The position numbers were made by a program, and so were the translations under genes. Positions 35,326 to 43,246 of a stretch of 64,000 nt of DNA are shown here, one piece after another (position 1 is the first letter of the stretch; every line of letters begins with the position of its first letter). A model generated the notes under the pieces. The model searched no databases. It worked only from the letters and a program-made list of their open reading frames with translations, and had not been told where the DNA came from. This stretch comes from an uncultured Pelagibacteraceae bacterium (GTDB lineage: Bacteria; Pseudomonadota; Alphaproteobacteria; Pelagibacterales; Pelagibacteraceae): positions 1 through 64,000 of the forward strand of contig CACOOK010000001.1 of NCBI GenBank assembly GCA_902628815.1, written 5' to 3'.

Positions 35326-36272
35326 TTAAAGTTGCAGTGCTTGATGATTATCAAAATGTTTTTAAAGAGATTGTTGATATTGAAAAATTAAAGAATAAAT
35401 TTGATTTTAAAATTTTTAATGAAGCATTCAACGACGAAAACGAAGCTATAGAAGCTTTGGAGGAATTTGAAGCATTGTTTGTAATGCGAGAAAGAACTCC
35501 AATCACAAAAAATTTATTAGAAAATTTACCAAATCTAAAATACATAATGACTTCAGGTATGCGTAATAATTCTATTAACTTAGAAGTTACAAAAAAAAAA
35601 GGCATATTGGTGTGTGGAACTGAAATAAATTCAAATCCTGCAGCTGAGATCACTTGGACTTTGATCTTAGGTCTTTTAAGAAACGTTAAACAGGAAATTG
35701 ATAATATGTTTCAAGGATATTGGCAGTCTACTATTGGTTCAGAATTAAAAGGTAAAATGTTGGGAGTAATAGGCTTAGGAAAAATTGGAACACAAGTTGC
35801 AAAAGTAGGCAAAGCTTTTGGAATGGAAATTTGCGCTTGGAGTGAAAATCTAAATTTATCTCATGCGAATGAGCTTGGAGTATTACCTATGAGCAAAGAA
35901 GATTTACTTAAAAATTCAGATATAATTACTATTCATTTAGTTTTAGGTGAAAGATACAAAAACTTAATTACAAAAAAAGAGATAGAAATGATGAAAAAAA
36001 CAAGTTTCCTAATCAATACTTCAAGAGGACCAATTATTAATGAAAATGATTTAGTTGAAGCTTTAAAAGATGAAAAAATAGCTGGTGTTGGTTTAGATGT
36101 TTATGATAAAGAACCTCTTCCACAAGACCATAAACTTCGATTTCTACCAAACGCTTTATTGTTGCCCCATATCGGTTACGTAACTGCTGAAAATTATTCA
36201 AAATTTTATTCGCAAATGATTGAAAATTTAGAAAGTTGCTTAGAAAACAAGCCACAAAGGACAATCTCATAG
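35322..36272 (+). CDS. D-isomer-specific 2-hydroxyacid dehydrogenase family protein
   Basis: 316 aa, phosphoglycerate dehydrogenase-like fold. NAD-binding loop MLGVIGLGKIGTQVAKVGKA, catalytic Arg in LINTSRGPIINENDLVEAL, Glu in GVGLDVYDKEPLP, and His in LLLPHIGYVT. Works reversibly between a 2-hydroxyacid and a 2-oxoacid; in this operon it could process the 2-oxoacid made by the upstream flavoprotein. The exact substrate is unknown. Lacks the ACT domain of SerA. Confidence 0.88.
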   Translation: MIKVAVLDDYQNVFKEIVDIEKLKNKFDFKIFNEAFNDENEAIEALEEFEALFVMRERTPITKNLLENLPNLKYIMTSGMRNNSINLEVTKKKGILVCGTEINSNPAAEITWTLILGLLRNVKQEIDNMFQGYWQSTIGSELKGKMLGVIGLGKIGTQVAKVGKAFGMEICAWSENLNLSHANELGVLPMSKEDLLKNSDIITIHLVLGERYKNLITKKEIEMMKKTSFLINTSRGPIINENDLVEALKDEKIAGVGLDVYDKEPLPQDHKLRFLPNALLLPHIGYVTAENYSKFYSQMIENLESCLENKPQRTIS

Positions 36273-36382
36273 AAAAGCACTTCCATTATAGGTTGTATTA
36301 TATATAAACTCATTTTGAGTGATTCGTTTGTTTTATAACAAACTAATCTCTGCTTAAATTAGGGGAAATATAAAAAGGGAGT

Positions 36383-36784
36383 ATGAAAAAAATTTTAGGC
36401 CTATTGCTTGGATTTATTTTTTTAACTGGTTGTGCAGAGACTTTAGCTCTTTTAGGACCTACCTCTACTGCAATATCCGGTGGAAATATTGCTCAGTCAG
36501 CTTTTTCTTCTGCAGTAAATTATGGAGTAAAAAAACAAACTGGAAAAAGTGCAATGGAACATGCAATGACATATGCTGAAGAAATGAATCCGCAGAAAAA
36601 GAAAGAGCCTTGCTTATCATTTGCTGAAAAAACTAATTCAGAAATTTGCGCTATTGTGAAAAAGCAACTGAAAATAACTAAATCGAAGATTTTAAGACAA
36701 TCAAAGGAAAAATCTATAAAAGACCTTACTTCATCACTTCAGTCTAATATAAATAATAAATCTAAAATTAAGTATTTAGATTAA
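36383..36784 (+). CDS. Putative lipoprotein, tandem paralog 1
   Basis: 133 aa. Signal peptide MKKILGLLLGFIFLTGC with lipobox Cys at residue 17, then AETLALLGPTSTA, a short Ala/Ser segment, VNYGVKKQTGKSAMEHAMTY, and two Cys (KKEPCLSF, EICAIV) that could pair. Closely similar to the next gene: both share GCAE-LALLG, YG-KKQTGK, EHA--YAEE-NPQ-KKE. Strong Shine-Dalgarno (aaagggagt). No characterised family recognised. The 110-bp gap before it contains a 7-bp hairpin (gtttgtt/aacaaac at 36326-36343). Confidence 0.75.
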   Translation: MKKILGLLLGFIFLTGCAETLALLGPTSTAISGGNIAQSAFSSAVNYGVKKQTGKSAMEHAMTYAEEMNPQKKKEPCLSFAEKTNSEICAIVKKQLKITKSKILRQSKEKSIKDLTSSLQSNINNKSKIKYLD

Positions 36785-36822
36785 TTAATTTTAAGAAAAA
36801 ACAGCATTTTAAATTTAAGATA

Positions 36823-36851
36823 TTGACAACCATGGGTTGTGTTAATAAAAT
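36823..36851 (+). promoter_or_regulatory. Near-consensus sigma-70 promoter before lipoprotein paralog 2
   Basis: TTGACA (36823-36828), 17-nt spacer, TAAAAT (36846-36851); a perfect -35 and five of six -10 bases. Start of transcription near 36858 leaves a ~60-nt leader. It shows that the second lipoprotein can be transcribed independently and strongly. Confidence 0.7.
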
Positions 36852-36920
36852 TAATAAGTTAAAAATTAACTTTCAATTAAAGATGAAGCAGATAAGAACC
36901 AACTAAAACAAATTTCAAAA

Positions 36921-37328
36921 ATGAAAAAAATATTAATTTTATTATCAACTATTTTTTTGCTGAACGGCTGCGCTGAGTCGTTAGCATTACTCGGTTCAGG
37001 AGCATCCAACGGAAGAATTGTTCAATCCAGTTTAAATTCAGCGATAAGTTATGGGATTAAAAAACAAACAGGAAAAACCCCTTTGGAACATGCTATTGCA
37101 TATGCAGAAGAAAAAAATCCTCAGAGAAAAAAAGAAACCTGTATTTCATCTTTTGAAATTACTAGGTCTGAATTTTGCACCATTGTTAAAAAACAAATTA
37201 AGTTGAAAAGTAATGCAGTGATAAAAAAAACTGCAGGCATTGTAAAAGAAAATCCAAAAAATAAAATTAAAGAGATATCTAAGATTGAAAAGATAGCTAA
37301 AAATTCAATTATTTATAACAGAAGGTAA
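36921..37328 (+). CDS. Putative lipoprotein, tandem paralog 2
   Basis: 135 aa. Signal peptide with lipobox LNGC (Cys 17), then AESLALLGSG, SYGIKKQTGKTPLEHAIAYA and two Cys at similar spacing to paralog 1. The C-terminal ~40 residues are lysine/isoleucine-rich and differ from paralog 1. Has its own near-consensus promoter and a terminator-like hairpin downstream (37348-37374). Function unknown; a tandem duplication with retained cysteines argues for a real envelope role. Confidence 0.75.
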   Translation: MKKILILLSTIFLLNGCAESLALLGSGASNGRIVQSSLNSAISYGIKKQTGKTPLEHAIAYAEEKNPQRKKETCISSFEITRSEFCTIVKKQIKLKSNAVIKKTAGIVKENPKNKIKEISKIEKIAKNSIIYNRR

Positions 37329-37347
37329 TTTTAAAATTCTTGAAAGA

Positions 37348-37388
37348 TGGTCTCAATATAAATAATTGAGACCACCTAATTTTTTTTA
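37348..37388 (+). terminator. Terminator-like hairpin between convergent lipoprotein and metY
   Basis: Perfect 10-bp stem tggtctcaat / attgagacca (37348-37357, 37365-37374) with a 7-nt loop, followed after 5 bases by eight T on the plus strand. It would terminate the lipoprotein transcript. On the minus strand the hairpin lies just past the metY stop but lacks a clean T run there. Confidence 0.65.
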
Positions 37389-38678
37389 TGCAGCTAAAGC
37401 TTGTTTGATGTCAGCAATAATATCGTCTGGATGTTCAATACCGACCGACAATCTTACATAACCTGGTGTTACACCTGCAGCTGCTAACGCTGCATCATCT
37501 AATTGACTGTGCGTGGTAGTAGCTGGGTGAATTGCTAAACTTCTAGCATCACCGATATTAGCAACATGATATAACATCTTTAAGTTATCAATAAACTTAG
37601 CACCAGCCTCTTTAGTACCTAAGTCCATCCCGACTAAAGATCCATACCCACCTTGCATATATTTTTTAGCTCTTTCTTTAATTTCACCTTGGTGATTAGT
37701 AGGGTAGATTACATTCTTAACTTTCTTTTGAGTTTCCAAGAAAGAAACAACTTTTTCCGCATTGCTACAGTGTTGTTTCATTCTAAGAGCAACTGTTTCC
37801 AATCCTTGAATTATTTGGAAAGCATTAAATGGACTTAAAGGAGCACCTAAGTCTCTTAATAAAACCACTCTTGCTCTGATTACAAAAGGAATGTTAGCTC
37901 CTGTTAATTGAGGAACTGCATCTGCCCAAACGGCACCTCCATAACTTTGATCAGGTTCATTTATTAACGGTTGTCTTTTTCTGTCTTTAATCCAGTCAAA
38001 GTTTCCACCATCAACAATTATTCCACCAATTGAAGTTCCGTGACCACCAATATATTTAGTTAATGAGTGCATTACGATTGCAGCTCCATGAGCTAAAGGT
38101 TTACAAATTACTGGTGATGCAGTGTTATCAATTATCAAAGGAATACCTTTTTTTCTACCGATATCTGCAACTTCTTTAATTGGAAATACACGAAGGTAAG
38201 GATTTGGACAAGACTCACCGTAGTAAGCTCTTGTTTTATCATCAGTCACTTTTTCAAAGTTTTTAGGATCCGCAGGATCTGCAAATCTAACTTCAATACC
38301 CTGTTGCCTTAAAGTATTTTTGAATAAGTTTACTGTACCTCCATATAAATCAGTTGAAGCAACAACGTTATCTCCTGCCTGTGCTAAGTTTTGAATACAC
38401 ATTGCTGAAGCTGCTTGACCTGATCCAACTGCTAATGCTGCTACACCACCCTCAAGTGCTGCAACTCTTTTCTCTAGGACATCGACTGTTGGGTTCATTA
38501 TACGCGTATAAATGTTACCAAATTCTTTCAAACCAAATAAATTTGCCGCGTGCTCTGCGTTTTTAAATTGGTAAGAGGTTGTTTGGTAAATAGGAACTGC
38601 TACAGCTGTAGTAGTAGGATCTGATCTGTAATCGCTACCATGTAAGCCAATAGTTTCCGGATGTTTAAAATCAGCCAT
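37386..38678 (-). CDS. metY: O-acetylhomoserine aminocarboxypropyltransferase (sulfhydrylase)
   Basis: PLP enzyme making homocysteine (or methionine from methanethiol) from O-acetylhomoserine and sulfide. 430 aa, the MetY length. Motifs: PIYQTTSYQFKNAEHAA, PLP-Lys region VMHSLTKYIGGHGTSIGGI, and PATTTHSQLDDAALAAAGV near the C-terminus. GC-richer codon choice than most neighbours, suggesting high expression. Shine-Dalgarno aaggggg sits 8 nt before the ATG. Expression is under a SAM-II/SAM-V leader (38690-38980 region). Confidence 0.95.
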   Translation of the reverse strand: MADFKHPETIGLHGSDYRSDPTTTAVAVPIYQTTSYQFKNAEHAANLFGLKEFGNIYTRIMNPTVDVLEKRVAALEGGVAALAVGSGQAASAMCIQNLAQAGDNVVASTDLYGGTVNLFKNTLRQQGIEVRFADPADPKNFEKVTDDKTRAYYGESCPNPYLRVFPIKEVADIGRKKGIPLIIDNTASPVICKPLAHGAAIVMHSLTKYIGGHGTSIGGIIVDGGNFDWIKDRKRQPLINEPDQSYGGAVWADAVPQLTGANIPFVIRARVVLLRDLGAPLSPFNAFQIIQGLETVALRMKQHCSNAEKVVSFLETQKKVKNVIYPTNHQGEIKERAKKYMQGGYGSLVGMDLGTKEAGAKFIDNLKMLYHVANIGDARSLAIHPATTTHSQLDDAALAAAGVTPGYVRLSVGIEHPDDIIADIKQALAA

Positions 38679-38718
38679 TGATTTTCCCCCTTATTTTTTC
38701 TCTTATCGTTTCGTTCAT
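38671..38718 (-). CDS. Leader ORF 2 (15 codons), overlaps metY start
   Basis: ATG at 38718 lies 5 nt after GGAG and overlaps the stop of leader ORF 1 (ATGA). It encodes MNETIREKIRGKING and stops at 38671-38673, inside metY codons 2-3, so terminating ribosomes are placed at the metY start. No similarity expected for such a short peptide. It may exist for coupling rather than for its product. Confidence 0.5.
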   Translation of the reverse strand: MNETIREKIRGKING

Positions 38719-38775
38719 TTTTTCTCCGTCTTTCTGGAGAAGAATGAACGAAGTTCAATTCTGTTCATCTTCTCC
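38713..38775 (-). promoter_or_regulatory. Alternative-pairing element spanning leader ORF 1
   Basis: On the minus strand the RBS/start of ORF 1 (ggagaagatgaac, 38775-38763) and the RBS/start of ORF 2 (ggagaaaaaatgaac, 38727-38713) are near copies. Between them, gttcattcttctcc (38749-38736) is complementary to both, with one bulge or mismatch. Only one pairing can form at a time, so one RBS is buried while the other is exposed. Confidence 0.55.
38715..38768 (-). CDS. Leader ORF 1 (17 codons) under SAM-V control
   Basis: ATG 3 nt downstream of the AGGAG that is the 3' end of the SAM-V-like fold. It encodes MNRIELRSFFSRKTEKK and stops with TGA overlapping the ATG of leader ORF 2. In a SAM-V switch the RBS is masked by SAM; here the masked RBS serves this short ORF rather than metY directly, so regulation of metY would have to pass through translation coupling or RNA refolding. 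Confidence 0.55.
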   Translation of the reverse strand: MNRIELRSFFSRKTEKK

Positions 38776-38827
38776 TTTTTAGTACTTCGGCATATGCCAG
38801 GTGTACAATATGGTTCAAATACCCGGT
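38772..38827 (-). promoter_or_regulatory. SAM-V riboswitch aptamer
   Basis: Minus strand: P1 CCGGGT (38826-38821) pairs with ACCTGG (38802-38797). The loop carries ATTTGAACCATATTGTAC, and GTAC in it (38806-38803) pairs with GTAC (38785-38782), directly followed by TAAAAAGGAG. This is the H-type pseudoknot layout of SAM-II/SAM-V, with the ribosome binding AGGAG at the 3' edge, as expected for translational control. SAM-V is known from SAR11 and other marine bacteria. Assigned by topology and position, not by covariance search. Confidence 0.78.
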
Positions 38828-38845
38828 TTAATTTTAGGTTGTTCC

Positions 38846-38876
38846 AAAAAAAAACCACCGGCTAAAGCGGTGGTCT
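38846..38876 (-). terminator. Intrinsic terminator of the SAM-II switch
   Basis: Minus strand: accaccg-ctttag-ccggtggt stem-loop (38874-38854) followed by nine T (38854-38846). Its 5' arm contains CGCTTTAGC, the exact complement of the SAM-II 3' segment GCTAAAGCG (38897-38889), giving a 9-bp antiterminator. SAM binding would tie up GCTAAAGCG and let the terminator form. Confidence 0.88.
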
Positions 38877-38885
38877 AAATGACTT

Positions 38886-38940
38886 TTGCGCTTTAGCAGG
38901 ATTTATAAAGCGCCCGCAAGTTGCCTTAACTCAGCGCTGT
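38886..38940 (-). promoter_or_regulatory. SAM-II riboswitch aptamer
   Basis: Minus strand: P1 AGCGC (38938-38934) with GCGCT (38913-38909). The first loop is GAGTTAAGGC ... TTGC, and the joining segment TTTATAAATCCTGCTAAAGC contains the conserved GCTAAA that forms the pseudoknot and binds SAM. Order, spacing and sequence agree closely with the alphaproteobacterial SAM-II consensus. Located at the predicted 5' end of the metY transcript and followed by an intrinsic terminator. Confidence 0.9.
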
Positions 38941-38944
38941 AAGA

Positions 38945-38974
38945 TTTATAGCAAGAAATTCATGATTTTGTCAA
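38945..38974 (-). promoter_or_regulatory. Promoter of the metY leader
   Basis: Minus strand: consensus -35 TTGACA (38974-38969), 18-nt spacer, -10 TATAAA (38950-38945). Start of transcription near 38938 coincides with the first nucleotides of SAM-II. The promoter sits in the 36 bp after the gshB stop, so metY is transcribed separately from the gsh operon. Confidence 0.75.
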
Positions 38975-38981
38975 CTATCAA

Positions 38982-39899
38982 TTAAATATTATTCCAGAAC
39001 AATTTGGCAAGGTTTATACCAGATAAATCTTTATATGCAGCAAGTCCAGTAGGGCTAGTAACATTAATATCCCCAATTAATTTCTCCTGAACAAAATCTA
39101 CACCTGCAAAATATATGTTATTTTTCTTTAATATTTTTCCGACTGCCATGCTTACCGTGAATTCTTTTCTTGTAAGCTTTGTTAATTTTGCTTTAGCTCC
39201 TTTACTCATATTAGATAAAATACTGCCTTTTTTAGGTATTCTAGAAATAGCACCTACAATTTTTCCTTTAATAATAAAAACTCTTTTATCTCCTTTAGAA
39301 ACCCCAGGTAAAAATTTTTGAAAAAATAAATGATTATGAGTTTTCAATAATTTTCTAATTTTGCTTGTGTTGAAGTTTTTCAGTAAAATTACATTATTAC
39401 CACTAAAACCATTAATAGGTTTTGCCACAACAGCTTTATTTCTTCTAAAAAAATTTCTAATTTCTGAAAGGTTTTCACTAATTAAAGTTGGAGGCATATA
39501 CCTCATTAAATTAATAGAAAATAATTTTTCAGATATGTTTCTTACAGCTGAAGGGTGATTTATAATCTTAACCTTCTTAGAGATATGGTTCAGTAAGAAT
39601 GTTGTGTATAAATAACGATTATTAAACGGGGGGTCATTTCTTATTAATATAACTTTAGATCTTTCTAAATTAAAATTAACACTTTTTAGTAGTGAATAAA
39701 ATTTCTTTTTGTTTTCATTGATTCTTATATGCTTACAAGAAGCAATAACTTTTCCATTTAAAAAACTTAGATTTTCTGGTTCAAAATAATATATTTTGTA
39801 ACCTCTTTTTTGTGCTTCAGATGCTAAAAGAATAGTCGTATCAGTTTTGATATTTACTTTTTTAAGATCAGAACCCTGAATAGCTAAAATTTTCGTCAT
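38982..39899 (-). CDS. gshB: Glutathione synthetase
   Basis: ATP-grasp enzyme joining gamma-Glu-Cys and Gly. 305 aa. The GshB-specific substrate motif LIRNDPPFNNRYLYTTFLL, ATP loop VVAKPINGFSGNNVILL, and C-terminal AGVDFVQEKLIGDINVTSPT are present. Starts inside the end of gshA (32-nt overlap). The substitution of the usual basic/Asp pair by R-N-D is conservative. Confidence 0.92.
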   Translation of the reverse strand: MTKILAIQGSDLKKVNIKTDTTILLASEAQKRGYKIYYFEPENLSFLNGKVIASCKHIRINENKKKFYSLLKSVNFNLERSKVILIRNDPPFNNRYLYTTFLLNHISKKVKIINHPSAVRNISEKLFSINLMRYMPPTLISENLSEIRNFFRRNKAVVAKPINGFSGNNVILLKNFNTSKIRKLLKTHNHLFFQKFLPGVSKGDKRVFIIKGKIVGAISRIPKKGSILSNMSKGAKAKLTKLTRKEFTVSMAVGKILKKNNIYFAGVDFVQEKLIGDINVTSPTGLAAYKDLSGINLAKLFWNNI

Positions 39900-41211
39900 G
39901 ATTTGTTAAAAAGTTTAAGTCTTGAGATTTTTTAAATTGATCAATTAGCATTTCTGCTCTTGTTTTTTTATTATTAATTATTTGTTCAATATGTTTCAAA
40001 TAAATTGTTTCATTTTTTCCATCTTTATTAATTTCATTTCTTCTTTCCAAACCTTTTTTTGAAAGATCTAGAAATATTTTAGCCCAGTCAATTAATTTTT
40101 TATTTTGAAGCGTAGTATTAAGCCCTAATTTAGGAGAATTAAAATAGGCATCTAGCACTTCATCTTTTTTCCAATATTTAATAGTTTCATATGTTTCATC
40201 TAACGCTCCATAAATCAAACCAGTGAAGAAAGATGGTCCATTACAGATACAACCAAAATTACATGTATCCAAAGATCTAAACTCTAAAACTTGCTTTAAT
40301 CTAATTTCAGTAAAAATAGTTCCCAAGTGATTTTCAAAATCCTTTACAGTAGGCTTTTCTCCTTTTAAATAATTTAAATTTCCACTCAAGTAATCATTAA
40401 AAGTTTGACCATTTGGATAGTAATATTTGTCATTTTTTTTTAAAAATAATATTGGATAGTTAAGAACATGATCAATATATTTTTCAAAACTAATACTCTC
40501 AAAGGTAATTGGCATAATTCCCCCTCTATTAGTTTCTTGCCAAACCTTACCTCTATAAGATAAAAAACCCGATAATTTATTTTCATTGAAGGGTGAATTA
40601 GCAAATAAAGCAATAGTTAATGGTGTTAAATAATTTCCAATCTTAAATTTTTTTTCAAAATCTTTCTCAGACGTATAATCATAATTTATTTGAATGCCTG
40701 CAGTTTTATACATCATATCTAAACTTAGCTTTCCTTTCTTGGGCATTTCGTTTGTCATAATTTTGTAACGCTCTTTTGGACTCTTGGGTATTTCTGGTAA
40801 TTTATTAAAAGGATCATATGCTATTGACGAAGTTGTAATTTTAACCGTTTCAAAAATTTCTTTTAGTTCATTAAAATGAGAACTATTTTCTGAACAGACT
40901 AGATGAATATTTTTAAATGGAGCACCTGAAAGTTCATATTGAAATCCTGGCTCAGTTGTAATTTTCTGATTATTTCTTTTAAGTCCAACCACTTTATCTT
41001 TTTCAAATTGTAGCTGCCAACCTCTTACTGTAAGTATTTCAAATAATTTTTTTATTTGAGAATAGTCAATTCTTTTAAGATCAATTTTATTAAAAAGAAA
41101 TTTCTCGTGCTCTACACCAATTCTAAGTTGATTTTTGTTTTTAATCCCATCTTTGAAATATTTAATTAATTGATCTTTATTTTGAACTACTTCGTTTAAA
41201 GAATTATTCAA
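39868..41211 (-). CDS. gshA: Glutamate--cysteine ligase (alphaproteobacterial/plant type)
   Basis: First step of glutathione synthesis. 447 aa. N-terminal LRIGVEHEKFLFNK, GFQYELSGAPFKNIH (substrate binding), LMYKTAGIQINYDY, and EIRLKQVLEFRSLDTCNFG. This is the plant/alphaproteobacterial family, not the E. coli GshA family. Overlaps the upstream ATP-grasp gene by 8 nt and gshB by 32 nt, so the three form one operon. Confidence 0.93.
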   Translation of the reverse strand: MNNSLNEVVQNKDQLIKYFKDGIKNKNQLRIGVEHEKFLFNKIDLKRIDYSQIKKLFEILTVRGWQLQFEKDKVVGLKRNNQKITTEPGFQYELSGAPFKNIHLVCSENSSHFNELKEIFETVKITTSSIAYDPFNKLPEIPKSPKERYKIMTNEMPKKGKLSLDMMYKTAGIQINYDYTSEKDFEKKFKIGNYLTPLTIALFANSPFNENKLSGFLSYRGKVWQETNRGGIMPITFESISFEKYIDHVLNYPILFLKKNDKYYYPNGQTFNDYLSGNLNYLKGEKPTVKDFENHLGTIFTEIRLKQVLEFRSLDTCNFGCICNGPSFFTGLIYGALDETYETIKYWKKDEVLDAYFNSPKLGLNTTLQNKKLIDWAKIFLDLSKKGLERRNEINKDGKNETIYLKHIEQIINNKKTRAEMLIDQFKKSQDLNFLTNHDENFSYSGF

Positions 41212-42127
41212 GGTTTTTTAATTCCTTTTTTAAGAATTTAGCTATCTCTAACATTCCATCTTTATTAACTTTTTTTTCTGCAACCGTATTATAGTTTGTG
41301 TTAGTGTTAACATCATACGTGTATCTCTGACCGGTTTTATCTGTGATGTACTCAATACCAGCTATTTCAATATTGTTTTTTTTTAAAAAATTCTCATATT
41401 TTTCAATATCTGGATTTGTATAATTTTTTAGAATCATAAATTTATTGCCATCAGGATTATTTGATTTATTTTCAGACATATTATTTTTACTATCACAAGG
41501 GCATAATTCAAATGAATTCCCAGCGTCAACCTGAACGGCATATAAAAATTTAGAATTAACAAACTCAAGGCGATGAATTACTTTAGGATTAGCATCTATA
41601 TAATCTTGTAAAATTGTGATCCCATCAATTGAATTCTCAAAAAGTGGACCATTAATATACTCTTTTAATTCTTCTTTGTTATTAAATAGTTTTACACCCA
41701 ATCCTCTACCAGCTCTATTATGTTTGGTAATAAAGGGTGTACTAAAATTTTTTGCCGCTTGAATAATTTGCGATTTGTTTGAACAAAAAATTGAATTGGG
41801 TGTTTTAATACCTGCCTCATTTAATTTTAAGTATTGTAAGGATTTACTTACTTCTAAAGCTAGTGCGTTATTATCATTGATTATCCTTTTTTTGTGATTT
41901 TGTAACCAATTTAAAATTACTGATGTATATTCTGGAGCAAACCGATGTCCTCTAACGTGAGAACTTGCACTCATTCGATTATAAAAAACTCCTTTAGGTG
42001 GATTTTTACTTAAATCTATTTTAGCATTTTCTACGTGCCAATCCTCATAATCAACTTTTAAATCTTTTAAATGAGATTCAAGAGGTTTTGTCCAAGCTTC
42101 ATTTTCGTGAATAATATATGCTTTCAT
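41204..42127 (-). CDS. RimK/GshB-like ATP-grasp ligase of unknown substrate
   Basis: 307 aa, first gene of the gshA-gshB operon. N-terminal pre-ATP-grasp domain (MKAYIIHENEAWTKPLESHL, FYNRMSASSHVRGHRFAPEY), ATP-grasp core with FITKHNRAGRGLGVKLF (ATP loop) and YTYDVNTNTNYNTVAEKK (metal ligands Asp/Asn). Resembles RimK-type carboxylate-amine ligases. The operon suggests action on glutathione, gamma-Glu-Cys or another thiol peptide, but no substrate can be assigned. No good Shine-Dalgarno close to the ATG; an aaaggag lies ~24 nt upstream. Confidence 0.78.
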   Translation of the reverse strand: MKAYIIHENEAWTKPLESHLKDLKVDYEDWHVENAKIDLSKNPPKGVFYNRMSASSHVRGHRFAPEYTSVILNWLQNHKKRIINDNNALALEVSKSLQYLKLNEAGIKTPNSIFCSNKSQIIQAAKNFSTPFITKHNRAGRGLGVKLFNNKEELKEYINGPLFENSIDGITILQDYIDANPKVIHRLEFVNSKFLYAVQVDAGNSFELCPCDSKNNMSENKSNNPDGNKFMILKNYTNPDIEKYENFLKKNNIEIAGIEYITDKTGQRYTYDVNTNTNYNTVAEKKVNKDGMLEIAKFLKKELKNLE

Positions 42128-42185
42128 TAGTCAACGCGTTATATATTCTCCTTTAAATTTTTCAAGTAGTCATTATATATGAATT

Positions 42186-42761
42186 ATGAATAATTTTTTA
42201 GAAACTATAAAAAAAAGAGATCCAGCGGCAAAATCAATATTGAGTATTGTTCTCACATATCCAGGTGTTAAAGCAGTTTTTTTTCATCAAATATCTAATT
42301 TTTTTTACAAAGCTGGATTTGAATTAATAGCTAGAATTATATCTCAAACAATAAGATTTTTTACAGGTATTGAAATTCATCCAGGTGCTAAAATTGGAAA
42401 AAATTTATTTATTGATCATGGGATGGGAGTAGTAATAGGTGAAACCTCTGAAATAGGAGACAATGTTACAATCTATCATGCTGTTACGTTAGGAGGCAGC
42501 TCGCCAAGTATAGATAGTGAAAGGCAACGTCACGAAAAAAGACACCCAACTATTGGCGATGATGTTGTGATCGGTTCAGGCGCTCAAATAATTGGGCCAA
42601 TTAAAATCGGCAAAAATGCGAGAATAGCTGCTAACGCAGTAGTAGTGAAAGATGTGCCAGAAAATGCAACTATGGTCGGCATTCCTGCTAAAGCAGTAAA
42701 ATTAGAAAATAAAGGTAGCTTTAGACCTTATGGTGTCGATGATAAAGTCAAAGATGAGTAA
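42186..42761 (+). CDS. cysE: Serine O-acetyltransferase (EpsC/CysE short form)
   Basis: Makes O-acetylserine for cysteine synthesis. 191 aa, lacking the long N-terminal helical domain of E. coli CysE. Conserved N-terminus [20 protein letters not shown], catalytic region [26 protein letters not shown], and hexapeptide repeats ([20 protein letters not shown]). Overlaps msrB by 8 nt. Divergent from the glutathione operon with 58 bp between starts. Confidence 0.96.
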   Translation: MNNFLETIKKRDPAAKSILSIVLTYPGVKAVFFHQISNFFYKAGFELIARIISQTIRFFTGIEIHPGAKIGKNLFIDHGMGVVIGETSEIGDNVTIYHAVTLGGSSPSIDSERQRHEKRHPTIGDDVVIGSGAQIIGPIKIGKNARIAANAVVVKDVPENATMVGIPAKAVKLENKGSFRPYGVDDKVKDE

Positions 42762-43131
42762 AGATTGGGATCAAAATTTAACTCCAGAACAAAATTATGT
42801 TTTAAGGCAAGAGGGAACAGAGTCTCCTGGTAGCAGTCCTTTAAACCAAGAAAAAAGAGATGGTTCTTATCACTGTGTTGGGTGTGGAACGAAATTATTT
42901 GAGTCCACAACTAAATATGAGAGTGGTTCAGGCTGGCCTTCTTTTTTTGAGTCAATACCAGGGGTATTTGAGGAAAAAACAGACATGCACATTGGTTATC
43001 CAAGAACTGAGTACCATTGCAAAAAATGTGGAGGTCATCACGGTCATGTTTTTGACGACGGTCCAAAACCTACTGGAAAACGATATTGTAACAATGGTAT
43101 TTGTTTAGTCTTTAAACCAAAAGGCGAGTAG
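42754..43131 (+). CDS. msrB: Peptide methionine-R-sulfoxide reductase MsrB (cytoplasmic)
   Basis: Reduces Met-R-sulfoxide. 125 aa from ATG 42754 ([18 protein letters not shown]), which overlaps the cysE stop; an earlier in-frame ATG at 42730 lies deeper in cysE. Zinc pairs CVGC and CKKC, substrate motif [28 protein letters not shown], and catalytic Cys in [11 protein letters not shown]. No signal peptide. Confidence 0.94.
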   Translation: MSKDWDQNLTPEQNYVLRQEGTESPGSSPLNQEKRDGSYHCVGCGTKLFESTTKYESGSGWPSFFESIPGVFEEKTDMHIGYPRTEYHCKKCGGHHGHVFDDGPKPTGKRYCNNGICLVFKPKGE

Positions 43132-43246
43132 TTATACACAAACCAATTAAGTGTTTTAATACAACTTATCAAGAAATTATAATCTAACTTGTCATGTCCT
43201 CTAGACCAAGGCGACACAAGTTTGTAAGATTATCATTTCATCCACC

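Noticed and set aside
36326-36343. Hairpin gtttgtt/aacaaac as a terminator
   Set aside because: Short, AT-rich stem without a following T run; kept only as a note in the lipoprotein entry.
42730-42753. Upstream ATG for the cytoplasmic MsrB
   Set aside because: Adds eight residues encoded inside cysE; the ATG at 42754 gives the usual N-terminus and a typical short overlap.
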